Shown here one piece after another: positions 54,773-64,000 of a DNA stretch of 64,000 nt. The notes beneath the pieces are model-generated. The model was given only the letters and a program-made list of their open reading frames with translations, was not told the DNA's origin and did no database searches. Within the stretch, counting starts at the first letter, position 1. Each line of letters begins with the position of its first letter. A program made the position numbers and the translations under genes. Source of the DNA: Valencia hispanica (taxonomy: Eukaryota; Chordata; Actinopteri; Cyprinodontiformes; Valenciidae); the NCBI GenBank assembly GCA_963556495.2, contig OY747716.1, positions 13,979,571-14,043,570 of the forward strand, in the 5' to 3' direction.

Positions 54773-55158
54773 CAAACAAATGGGTTCTGGCTTTGATTTA
54801 AAGGAACTCAGTGTTTCAGCAGCTTTGCAGGCGGCTGGAAGTGTGTTAAGAGTGTGTCGAGGTGTTCTGAGCATGTAACCACTAAGAGGAGATCCCGGTG
54901 TAGAGGCAGAAACTAACTAGGACTTTTGACCTTGGAACACCTTGTCGATCCCCCATTAAGAGCCGGAGAGCTTTAATGGCATAATATATGTTTTAGACCA
55001 ACGAAAACATGTATAAAAATTCTTGTGGTGCACCAAATATGGCGACTTGAGTTTGAGACCTTGATTCTAGTCGCACCCACGCTGCAAACATAAACGATTT
55101 CAGACTCGACTTAGACTTGTGCCCTAAAGACTTGAGACTTGACTTGGACTCCTGGGCC

Positions 55159-55560
55159 TTCATTTATCAAACGTTTGTAGAAACTCCTCTCTATCCTATC
55201 CTAAGAATGAAATTTTGAATGTTCGTACGAACAGTCAAAAGACGGATTTATCAAATGTACATGGCCACTGATACGCATGTTCCTCCGCAATAATCTGTTG
55301 ATAAATCCCACATGTGTGTACCTAGGTGCTCATGGCCGTTCAGTCATTTGCATACAGAAACGCCCTCAATTAGCCATATTTGGTAACACCACATCCTCTG
55401 ACACATACATTCTTTAGTCCTTGTGTTCTTCCTAAAAATAATGGCCAAGAGCGTGAAAAAAGGAATTTCAGTGACGGAAATTGAGGTGACAGTGACAGTA
55501 AATGTGGTCGGGACAGTGGACTGTTGGAAATAAAGGAAAAATTGGTTCAATATCAAACGG
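55159..55560 (+). mobile_element. Left part of a Harbinger-like element with possible Myb/SANT-like start
   Basis: 'ttcatttatcaaacgtttgt' with its partner 'ttgataaatccc', followed by 'catttgcatacagaaacgcc', resembles the promoter side of teleost Harbinger elements. A frame at 55441 reads MAKSVKKGISVTEIEVTVTV and stops soon after. Its start looks like the 'F-(S/T)-x-x-E-I-E-V-L-V' beginning of the Myb/SANT-like proteins these elements encode. No right terminus or TSD was found. Confidence 0.35.
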
Positions 55561-55818
55561 AATATAATTAAACGTACCTCAGCACACAGCTGGGCAGGAT
55601 CTTCAGAGCTGACCACATTTGACACACGTGTATGGCCAGCGTTATTGGAGACACTGCTTTGGCTGGCATCAGTACGCATGGGGACAACAAAACACCAAAA
55701 CAGGAATATCTGTAATTTTTTGTGTGTGTGCGGTTCGAAACTCTTGCAACAATTTTTAAATCCTGTTGTGTGAACAAGCTGAAGAGTGAAAGGAAGCCGG
55801 TGTGTGAGTTGCAGACTA

Positions 55819-55926
55819 CGGAGGACTGATCCTGCCAAAATCGGAAAAAAAAGGAAAATTTGCAAATAAATGCATAATGTAATCATGTATTTCCACATTT
55901 AACATTTTGGTAGTATCGATCCTCCA
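55819..55926. mobile_element. TA-flanked MITE, copy 2 (108 bp)
   Basis: The left end CGGAGGACTGATCCTGCCAA and the right end, reverse-complemented TGGAGGATCGATACTACCAA, are both bordered by TA (55817-55818 and 55927-55928). It belongs to the family at 11323-11509 and is shorter by an internal deletion. Confidence 0.75.
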
Positions 55927-57969
55927 TAACAGACTGCAAATGAATGATGTATTAAATGACGGTGGCTCATTACAGAACATTAGAAACTGAATTTACCTCA
56001 AACATTGTCTCACTCTTAGAATAGCTGCAACATTACCAGGAAGCCTCGAGCTAAAAATGTGAAAATAAAAGCACTTCCTGTTTCGTCATTGATTGACTAT
56101 AGAAATCAAATGCATATGGCTTTAATATCACATCACCTATGAGCCTCGAAAAATAAATCATTTTTGTAATGATAAAGGCTTTGTGTTGGGTTCATGTATG
56201 ATTTCCATGTTTTACCCTGGTGTATTATAAGGCGTGTTCTGATCGCGCATGGGTGATTATAATTTCTAATAATCTTTGACTTTGGCAGGAAATGCTTAAA
56301 ATACTCTACTTTAAATAACTTTGTATCATCTCTTATGTCTGAGTCTGTAAATATTAAAGGTGTCATTGAACTTTGGGGAACTCCTCTGAGAAGTTCTTCT
56401 GAAGTGATTCCTTCACCCTGGAAAACAAACCCAGAGATCAAAGTAAATGAGTAAATGCCGAGCTAGCCTGGCTTTTCCTGTCTGGACTGTTGTATTGTCA
56501 GCAGCACCTGCACTGATTCATACACCCTGTGAATGTCATGTCAGAGTTCAGACAGCTGAGGCATACAGGATTCATAGAGTTTAAAGCGAACAATAATAGG
56601 ATTCTGTTTGAAATGATGTCCTGAAATACTACTTCCCAGTTTCTGCTTCCTCCTGACAGTTGTGTATCTTTGTCTGCGCTGAAAGATCTGACCAAATTGA
56701 TTTAGTGCTTCTACTGCAGGAACTCTAATCCTTTACAATCCTTTTTATTTATTTTTTTCAGGGTTGCCGCGGGACAGTAAAAGGTAGTAAATTTAATTAC
56801 TTTAAATTAAGGCTCTTAAAAGGTAGTAAAAGGTAATGAGCACAACCTGACATGGTAGTAAATTTGTTCTTATTCTTTGGTTATTCCGTCAATATATTGT
56901 AACTTTTCAGTTGATGCATATTTTTTTTCAGGTATTTATTACTAACGTGCGGACAGGACCTGGGCCGGTGTCCAGTCCTCTGATCTCGATTGGTTCGGGT
57001 GATCTATTTTGTTGTGCGCATGCGTAGTGTCGGGATAGCTTGGACCGGTGTTCTGATGATCTGTGCTACCTCCTCAGAATGTCTTACCGTAGCGCGCATA
57101 GATGGCTATGTCCATCTGTCGGTGCTACCCCTCAAAGTTCTACCGGTATGTTTACATACCGAAAACAACAACTGTTAGGTTTGATGTTAAACAAAATCAT
57201 CGGAAAATATTTTTCAAGAGACTGGATGGAAGTGGTAGTTTAGCAGTAATGTCTAACATAGCAAGAATTTATATGAATACGAAAACTTTTCTTTCAATCC
57301 ACCGAACATGCTACCCATTAAATATAAAGCTAAAACTAGCACATAAAGCACATATATTATTTTCCCATTACCTCGTCAGAGTGGCAGTTATTTCCATACA
57401 GTGTCCTAAAGCACAGCTGAACAGCTTGCATAACATCACAACTGCTTCCACCCACCAATCATCAATTAAAATCCAGTGCTTCATGACTGTGGGCCAACAG
57501 AGTGACTGTTAATTACTACAAAAACAAACTGTAAGAGTACTGATCTGTAGATGACTGATAACTCTGGAAATCTGTTATTAGTTTGTAAAGCAGCTAATGA
57601 ATATATACCAAGCCAGTAAGACGTAGAGCAGATAGCAGTATTATTACTCCAAAATATTAAACTGTAGTATGATTATAAGCACAAATAGCCCACAGAATAC
57701 ACCGCATTTACTCTAGGTACTCTAATTAATGGGACTTGTTGTATGCAGTACAACAATATGGGCTATCATGTAAACTTGAAACCAGTAGCTTAAGGAAAGC
57801 CGTAACATATTTTGAATAAAACTCACTGTAAACTTCAAAGAAATAAAACAGATGAAATGGAACTTTCGGGTAGGAATTCTCGATGACTATTTTGCTGAGT
57901 AAGCGAATTGTGACGTAATATCGACTGATACTGTCTATTGGCGCTGATGAGCCGTGGAGCCGCCATCTT

Positions 57970-60430
57970 GGGCCGACCGCATCCCCCAAGAGTGGAGCAA
58001 AGGAGAACCCCAGGGGAACGTCCAGCGGCTACTATGCAGGGGCCCGGGGGGCAGCAGTGACGAGCCCACAGGCCCCGCCGGCAACCGGCCGCGCCAGGGC
58101 GGGCCGGTCAATGGACCGGGAGAGCCAGGGCCCAGGGGCACCCCACCCCCCAGCAGGGACCCGACAAGGGACCGGCCGACGAGGGGCCCCCGGCATTGCA
58201 GGGGCCAGGGCCGGCCGCCACGCACCGCCACCACCCTAGGCCAATCCCCACCACCAACATCCCAGCGCCCCACCGATAGCCGCAGGGGACGTACAGCATC
58301 CCCTGGCCGGGCTCAGGCAGCATCTGGACACAAAGTTGTACCAGCTCCTGGGTCCTGATCCCGCGCAACGCAGAGCGCCGAGACCAGGCATCCAACGAGG
58401 GCCAGGGCCGGTCCAACCCACCAATGAACCGACCACGCACGGTGCGCACAGAACAGGTGAGCAAATGAGCAGAGACGCCGGATCCGCATCCCGCCGAGCC
58501 ACCGAGCAGGCACCACCCAACAATCCCAAACCTGGCACCCCTAAAAGAGGTGCCCCAACCAACCAAAGGAAGATATCGGCCCAGCGCATCGACCGATCGA
58601 CACACCGGCCCCCCCAGGCCCGGCCGGGCACGCACTAGGTCCGAACCGGATTGACCACCGATGCACCGGCAGGCAGGGGCCCCCGTCACCGGCGGGGAGT
58701 GACGGAGGTGAAATAGGCCCCCCATTAAGTGTAAGGCCTGAGGTGCGCCAGGCGAGGGGGCAGACCAAGATCCAACCTGACAGGTAGACAAAGACATACA
58801 GATAGTCATACATTCCCTCCCTCTTAAACACATACATTCTCACTGACTCACCAGGACACCCAAAAAAATGACACTGTACCCTCACTCACACACCCCATAC
58901 ACACTTTATGCTCCCAGGTCCAGGTACCGATGCCCCAGTAGAGCCACCAGCCCCCGGACCCGGGAGATGGACCCCCTACCTTCTAGGACAGAGACAAGCA
59001 GACCGCCAAGGGCCCCACAGTGGCAAAGCAGCCCGACAGCCCAGGACCCCGACCAGACCACCTGTTCCTCCTCCGGACCCCAACCCCTGATAGCCCGTAG
59101 CGAACAGGGGTGTGAAAAGACCCCTAGCCTCCATCCTCCCGCTCGAGTATGGTGTTGATGCGTGTTGTTATAATGTGCATTTAAAACAGAGGGGTGCGAT
59201 GTGGGGAAGGCAGCCACACATCCCCCAACCCCCACCCCGAGCCCTCAGTGTCTATATGTGGTTTAACAGTGGGCACCGGCACCAGAGGTGAAGCTGATTG
59301 AACCGCTCCCCCTCTGGATGCCGAAAAGTGTGCCCACCCCAAACTCCCTACATATGTGTAGCGTGAGAATGTTATAAGTGGGAGTGTCTAAGTTGTATAT
59401 TAAAATTGGGACCCAGGACGCCACGGGATAGCGAGGAGGGAAGCCCCTCCTCGCACCCCAGTGATGTGCCCATGCCCCAAGACCCTATATAAGTGGTAAA
59501 GTGATGGAGCGGGTGGACAGAGGTGTCCAGGGAAGGAGTGGGAGACAAAATGTCTTCCCAGGGAGCCAGCTCCCCCTCTGACCCCAATAGGCACCGCTGT
59601 TCACCGGGATCCACCAGGGGAGGGAGGCCATGGCACGTTCGACCCGGGGCCCACGGCCACAGCACCACAAAGCTCCACGGACCCCAAGGCAGTCCCCCCA
59701 GCCCCATCCCAGAAGGGGAACTAAACCCACCCTGACATTCGCTCTACTCTCAAAAGACACTAGACACCCAGGTTGAGTTCGCCTCCAGCACACCCCTCCC
59801 CCCCGTCCAAGTGCCCTCGTAGGGGGAGAGCACCTGTCGCTACACAGCAACAGCCTCCCCGCCAGTAAAGGAGGCCCCCAGCACCACCCGCACACCGGAG
59901 GCCCCCGTAGCCCGAACCACGGCGACGTACCTGCCCAGACCAGGAGCAAACCGATGAGCCGGGCGGCCGACCCACCAGGCCGACATCCACCAGCCCCGTT
60001 CCTTGTGGAGCGACCACTGCTGCTCAACGTCCCGGCAGGAGATTAAACCCAGCGCCCCATCCACCTGCCCTGCACGCCCACCACCCGGCCAGTCCACCCG
60101 CAAGTCCGACCGAACCCGTCCAAATGCCCAACCCCAGCGCCCCGCACAAAGACCAAGACCCAGGAGCCAAGTCCAGTGCGAAAAAGGACTGATCCGGCCC
60201 AGAAATGCCACCCAGCCGCCGCGACCAGCAGCCAGGCACCCCAACCAGCAAACAAGGCGAGACGCCATACAGGGACCGGCGATGACAATCGGCCCAGAGA
60301 AAAAGAGAGAGGCGGCTGCACATGCCGGCCGCTGGCCGGCCCCGACCCCCACAGGCAACAGAGACCCCACGCCGGCCGACCCCCAGCCAGGACCACAGCT
60401 AGGGGGCCGGTATCCCCCACTCCACTTTGT
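57970..60430. repeat. GC-rich dispersed module, copy 2 (about 2.46 kb)
   Basis: It is continuous with copy 1 (6166-6890) from GGGCCGACCGCATCCCCCAA and extends about 1.75 kb further. The extra part is GC-rich with two less rich stretches ('gtgcatttaaaacagagggg' near 59175 and 'gagaatgttataagtgggag' near 59360). It ends by about 60430 at 'ccactttgtaatctgt'. Many long frames on both strands (up to 241 codons at 58108-58833, minus) are rich in Pro, Gly, Arg and Ala and lack any domain I recognise. It differs strongly in base composition from everything around it. Confidence 0.65.
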
Positions 60431-61315
60431 AATCTGTTTGGCAGACGCAATGAAGCGTCAGCGCGTTTATTAAATCATAACTCGCTAAATACTAAACTGA
60501 TTTTCATGCCTTTTTTTTTTGTCTGCCAACTGCAAACATTTAGCTATGATACAGGACAGATAGTTTGGCCTGTTTCTATATTAATTGGCTTAACAGTAAT
60601 AGAATATTCTGAATTACTCATGAAATGTATATAAAACACACAATGCTATAAAATAGAGAAGCAGAAAGTACTACTCGATCATTTTCATGATATATACAAT
60701 ATAATTCATGAGTAATATACACATGTATAAAATAGATTATATAATACATATAGATGATATATAGGCTAATATACAGATCATATATGTTATGCTGCTAAAA
60801 TGATCAGTAAGCTTGTTTGCAATCTATTCAACGGTTGGATGGGTAAATAAGAGATTTTATACCAGTAAAAAAGTTTTTATTTCTACAGTAGCATTCTTGT
60901 GTCAGATGTAATCTGAGTCAGTGGTTTAAAAATACACAATTTATAAAGTCTCAGCCTTCTTACTACTTAACGTTAGCTAGCCAAGATTTCGCTGGTGGAC
61001 ATAAATACAGTACAGTAATATTATATTTACAAACAATAAAAATGTTCAATCTTACTTGTGAAAAGTTATCCCCTGAGCCCTACTCTCAACAGTCTGCTGA
61101 TTTGAACACGAGTACACCACACAGTATTCAGGCATCTTGTAATAATTGCTGCTGTTATGGTGGAAGTCTGCGGATGGGAATACCAACCCAAGATGGCAGC
61201 CGCATTTCTTGCCTCAGAGCAGCCAATGCGGGGTCTATTCTTTACATAGGCCTATGTCTATGGTAGCACAGATAGTGTGAACACTGGCTGGAAACTTGAA
61301 TGTCATTTTCACAAA

Positions 61316-61440
61316 ATGGGTAAATGTAAGTTTTCCGCACTGTGGCTCAATGACCCGGCGTTTAAAGACTGGCTTAAGCCTGTCATTGGGAATGAGAAGT
61401 TATCTGACCTGGAATGGTGTTACGACGATCAAGTCTCACG
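61316..61440 (+). pseudogene. Transposase N-terminal segment (relic)
   Basis: From ATG 61316 the frame reads MGKCKFSALWLNDPAFKDWL and then KPVIGNEK. This M-x-K-C-K-F-x-x-x-W-L-x-(D/E)-x-x-F-x-x-W-L-(R/K)-P-V-x-G-N pattern is the start of a teleost transposon protein family in which a zinc-binding C-x-x-C-x-K-x-F follows. Here the sequence departs before the zinc ligands, and the element ends 350 bp later, so the rest of the protein is deleted. Confidence 0.5.
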
Positions 61441-61924
61441 GAGCATCCACCATTCATCAGCAGCAGATTCGCGTGGTGGGGAGCAGTTACCCATTTCGTT
61501 TAAAACATTTTCTTATGAGGGTCATTGCATTTTGTTAATATTCTATTTATTCTAGTCTTCTGGAAAATATTATATATTAGTCAAGACATCATCACATTTA
61601 TACTTTGAAGTGAGTGGAATAACATTTAGTTTTGGGTCAGGGATGGCCCATCATCACACATGGGTCAGTATCACTCCCACTAAAGAGGCTTCTGCTCAAT
61701 GTTGTGATAGTATTAAAAATTACGGAGAGGTAGTCAAAAAGATAGTAAAAGGTAGTAGATTCAACTCTAGGATTCCTGTATATACCCTGTTTTTAGAACT
61801 TCTGCCCTGTAAGGAGGGTAAGGGAGTGAGGCTGAGGCCACATTCAGTATACTTTTTGGGTCTTTATCCCAGGAAAGCAGCTTTTTTTTTTGTTGATTGT
61901 TGTTGTTCACCTCTCATCATAAAA

Positions 61925-61929
<5 letters not shown>

Positions 61930-61995
<66 letters not shown>
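61930..61995 (+). repeat. (TA)33 microsatellite
   Basis: A 66-bp pure TA array, prone to length variation and cruciform extrusion. Confidence 0.97.
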
Positions 61996-61996
<1 letters not shown>

Positions 61997-64000
61997 CACA
62001 CTGTATGTAATCTTAGAGCTTAGTTACTATCTAGACTAGACCCTGACTCCCGGATTCTGTTTCCAGGGTTGAACAGAACCCGTGTCACGACTGTTGCATT
62101 AAAGAGCTACCAGACTGACTTTACAAAGTATTTTGCATTCTTCTTCAAATCTGCAGCATTTTAGGATGGTGGAGGCATTGAGGGATTTGTGGTGGCATGA
62201 CAGGTAGCTTGGCTTGGATACTTGCATAGTGCAAACCAAATTCAACAGTGGTGAACCCAGCAGCAGCTCCTAGTCCAGGCTGGAGATAAAAGTAACGCTG
62301 GCAGAAGTGCTAATGATCCCAGCTATCCCAAGATACCTCGTTGTTGCAACTTTTACTTCACTTTGACTGACCAAACTGATTTTCTTGGCCTGTGTTTGAC
62401 CCCAATTACCTTGAACAGGGTATCACAACCTGAGTCTTTGTTTAAAAATGTTTTTGTCCCCTGGATGTTTTCATGTAATCTAGTAGTGTACATTTTTGAT
62501 ATGGAAGGAAAATCATGTATGGCTTTCTCACACTTATTAATTTTTCTCCATATAAAAATCTGAAGTGTGGTGTACATTTGTATTCAACTCTTAAGTCAGT
62601 TCTTTGTAAAGCTACCTTTTGATGCAGTTACAACTTTAAACTTTTTTCCGGGGTGTCCTTACCAGCTTTGTACCTTCAGAAATCTAGAAAGATGTTACCC
62701 TATTCTTTATTGTTAAACAGCTAAAATGCTCTCTTAAGGGGGGCGGGGCATCTGGAGACATCACGATTTAATTCCTACTACAGAGAGCTCTAAAGACAGA
62801 TTGCCATCATCATGTTGAATCGGAGTAAGAGAGGAAGAGCAGGAGAGTTTATTACTCTAAAACAAAGCTAGTTTACTATACTTGGGCTGAGATATGACCG
62901 TAACAGATGATCACATTATCAAAATGCCACATAATAGTGCTGTGTAAGCTGGAGTTTCCTAAACAGCCACAGAGAGAAACTCATCATGACAGAGTGATTT
63001 GAGTGTCGACAGCTCTGGATGATCAAGCATCAGAAAACAGCAGCCATGTCAAGGTAAAAGCTTCGTTCCCATAAAGCCTTCTCTCAAGGGATTAGAGAAA
63101 TGATGTCTCTATTTTTAGAACGGGCTTTTGACTATCACATCTAATTTTATTAATACTCCAGCAAATTGTCTGCTTTCAGAGATGTTAATATGCCACACTC
63201 GGTGTATGATGTGATCTTTGTTTCATTATTTGTTCTTTGAAAACGAAATGGGATGTTACGCTTGAGGAGTGAAGTTAGGAGTGCTTGTGTTTGATAGTTG
63301 TATGCGGGTGAGATAGTCCACCACTTAAACTAAATGGCTTGCATTGAGCAGCTGTACATTTATTACAAAAAATCAGTAGGATCGAAACATTGTTTCTGAT
63401 GCAAAGTTTCGTGAAAACTATTTTTTTAATGTCTGCTGCAACAATAAGTCTATGTATTGACCCTCCAGCTCACCCAAAGTCATACGGAGCTGTAAGGATG
63501 GTGAGAACAATTGTGAACCAGGACTGACACAATTATCATGCTTTAAGTTGATGCTGTATGAGGGACTTGGAGAGATTCTGAAGCTTTTTCATCCAGTCAG
63601 ATTGACTTGTTTCCTGAGGAATACAGCTTCCCAGAGGAAGTGTTGCTACTGGTGGCATTTTATCTCCCTACAGTATGTTTGAGCTACAATATGACTATGT
63701 TGATCCACAGACAGATCCTAAAGCAAGCTGACCACCAGAGTATTAATATTCTGGTTTGATGTTTTTCATTGGATTGATATGGTTGCCGTGTACCATGTGA
63801 CACTCAGTACGCACAAAACAGTACGCATAAACAGGCCAGAGGACCTAATCGTTGGACATATTCACAACTGACTTGGGTGCGGCGTTTGCTGCAGCGCACC
63901 TGGCTTTTTATGTGGTACCTTGGATCATGTTCCATGTGCAGTCATGGTGGGGGCTAGCTGGTGGGAGGGATAATTATTGATAGTTATTTTGAATGCTGGG

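Larger units (their letters stand above)
56759..61789 (+). mobile_element. hAT-like element of about 5 kb containing a GC-rich insert
   Basis: The left end reads CAGGGTTGCCGCGGGACAGT followed by repeated 'aaaaggtagtaaa'. The right end has 'gatagtaaaaggtagtagat', 'ggattcctgtatatacc' and ends CCCTG. The shared 'aaaaggtagtaa' words near both ends and the CAGGG termini suggest a single element. Within it, 57955-60430 is GC-rich with sharp edges in 'gccgccatcttggg'. A transposase N-terminus lies at 61316. A clean 8-bp TSD was not seen (T-rich on both sides), so the outer boundaries are an inference. Confidence 0.5.
37243..64000 (+). other. Long non-coding region, probably intron 1 of the divergent gene
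   Basis: No coding exon was recognised on either strand. Transposons and microsatellites are listed separately. Between them, about 40620-46900, 47540-48730, 49390-50530, 51010-53430, 55930-56750 and 62000-64000 contain only short frames with no recognisable domain. Some of this sequence (for example 43130-43560 and 45060-45250) is less AT-rich and could hold conserved non-coding elements, which cannot be judged without comparison. Confidence 0.5.

Noticed and set aside
55725..55745. GGTTCGAA word as a tRNA B box
   Set aside because: No A box or cloverleaf arms at the right distance. No tRNA gene or tRNA-derived SINE could be supported.
55344..55898. 184-codon minus-strand frame
   Set aside because: It is low in conserved features and rich in Phe, Leu and Ile as expected of AT-rich antisense DNA, and it overlaps a Harbinger-like fragment and a MITE.
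58108..58833. 241-codon minus-strand frame and several other long frames in 57935-60634
   Set aside because: They lie in very GC-rich DNA where stop codons are rare, and they are open on both strands and several frames. No domain or consistent frame was seen between the two module copies.
63000..63060. ATGTCAAG|GTAAAA as a first coding exon of mpp7
   Set aside because: The one possible codon run does not match the known MPP7 N-terminus and the preceding acceptor is weak. At most it is an untranslated exon, and it was not annotated.

Overview
The window is a piece of a ray-finned fish (teleost) nuclear genome. The evidence is spliced genes with long introns, CR1-group (Rex1-like), RTE-clade (Rex3-like) and L2 LINE fragments, many hAT and PIF/Harbinger non-autonomous elements of kinds known from teleosts, and abundant microsatellites. 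There are no prokaryotic operons, ribosome binding sites or CRISPR arrays, and nearly all of the longer open frames are chance or transposon frames.

The one confidently identified host gene is wac (WW domain-containing adaptor with coiled coil), on the minus strand. Six coding exons are visible: 34199-34239 (start MVMYARKQ), 33962-33992, 32369-32561, 19340-19431, 18869-18984 (WW domain) and 18669-18784. Splice sites and reading phases are consistent from exon to exon. Together they encode the first 196 residues; the rest of the protein, including the C-terminal coiled coil, was not found and should lie beyond base 1. Positions 1-18668 are therefore read as wac intron 6, and 19432-32368 as intron 3.

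Right of wac, 34240-36830 is intergenic. A plus-strand promoter (two CCAAT boxes and a GC box, 36831-36908) is followed by a probable untranslated first exon ending at a consensus splice donor (37242/37243). In human the gene divergent from WAC is MPP7, so this is tentatively the 5' end of an mpp7 orthologue. No mpp7 coding exon was found, and 37243-64000 would be its first intron.

The remaining sequence is a fossil bed of transposons, often with readable target-site duplications (TSDs). The more interesting items are: a 708-bp PIF/Harbinger derivative (3648-4355) that kept the first exons of both its MADF protein and its transposase, facing each other; a hAT element inserted in the terminal repeat of a Harbinger MITE (12099-13573); a hammerhead-ribozyme-like core (3505-3575, minus strand); a GC-rich module of unknown class in two copies (6166-6890 and 57970-60430), the second inside a 5-kb hAT-like element; and an unclassified repeat (22600-23064) that runs into a 41-codon first exon with a strong splice donor. 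I see no evidence of a new multi-gene system.
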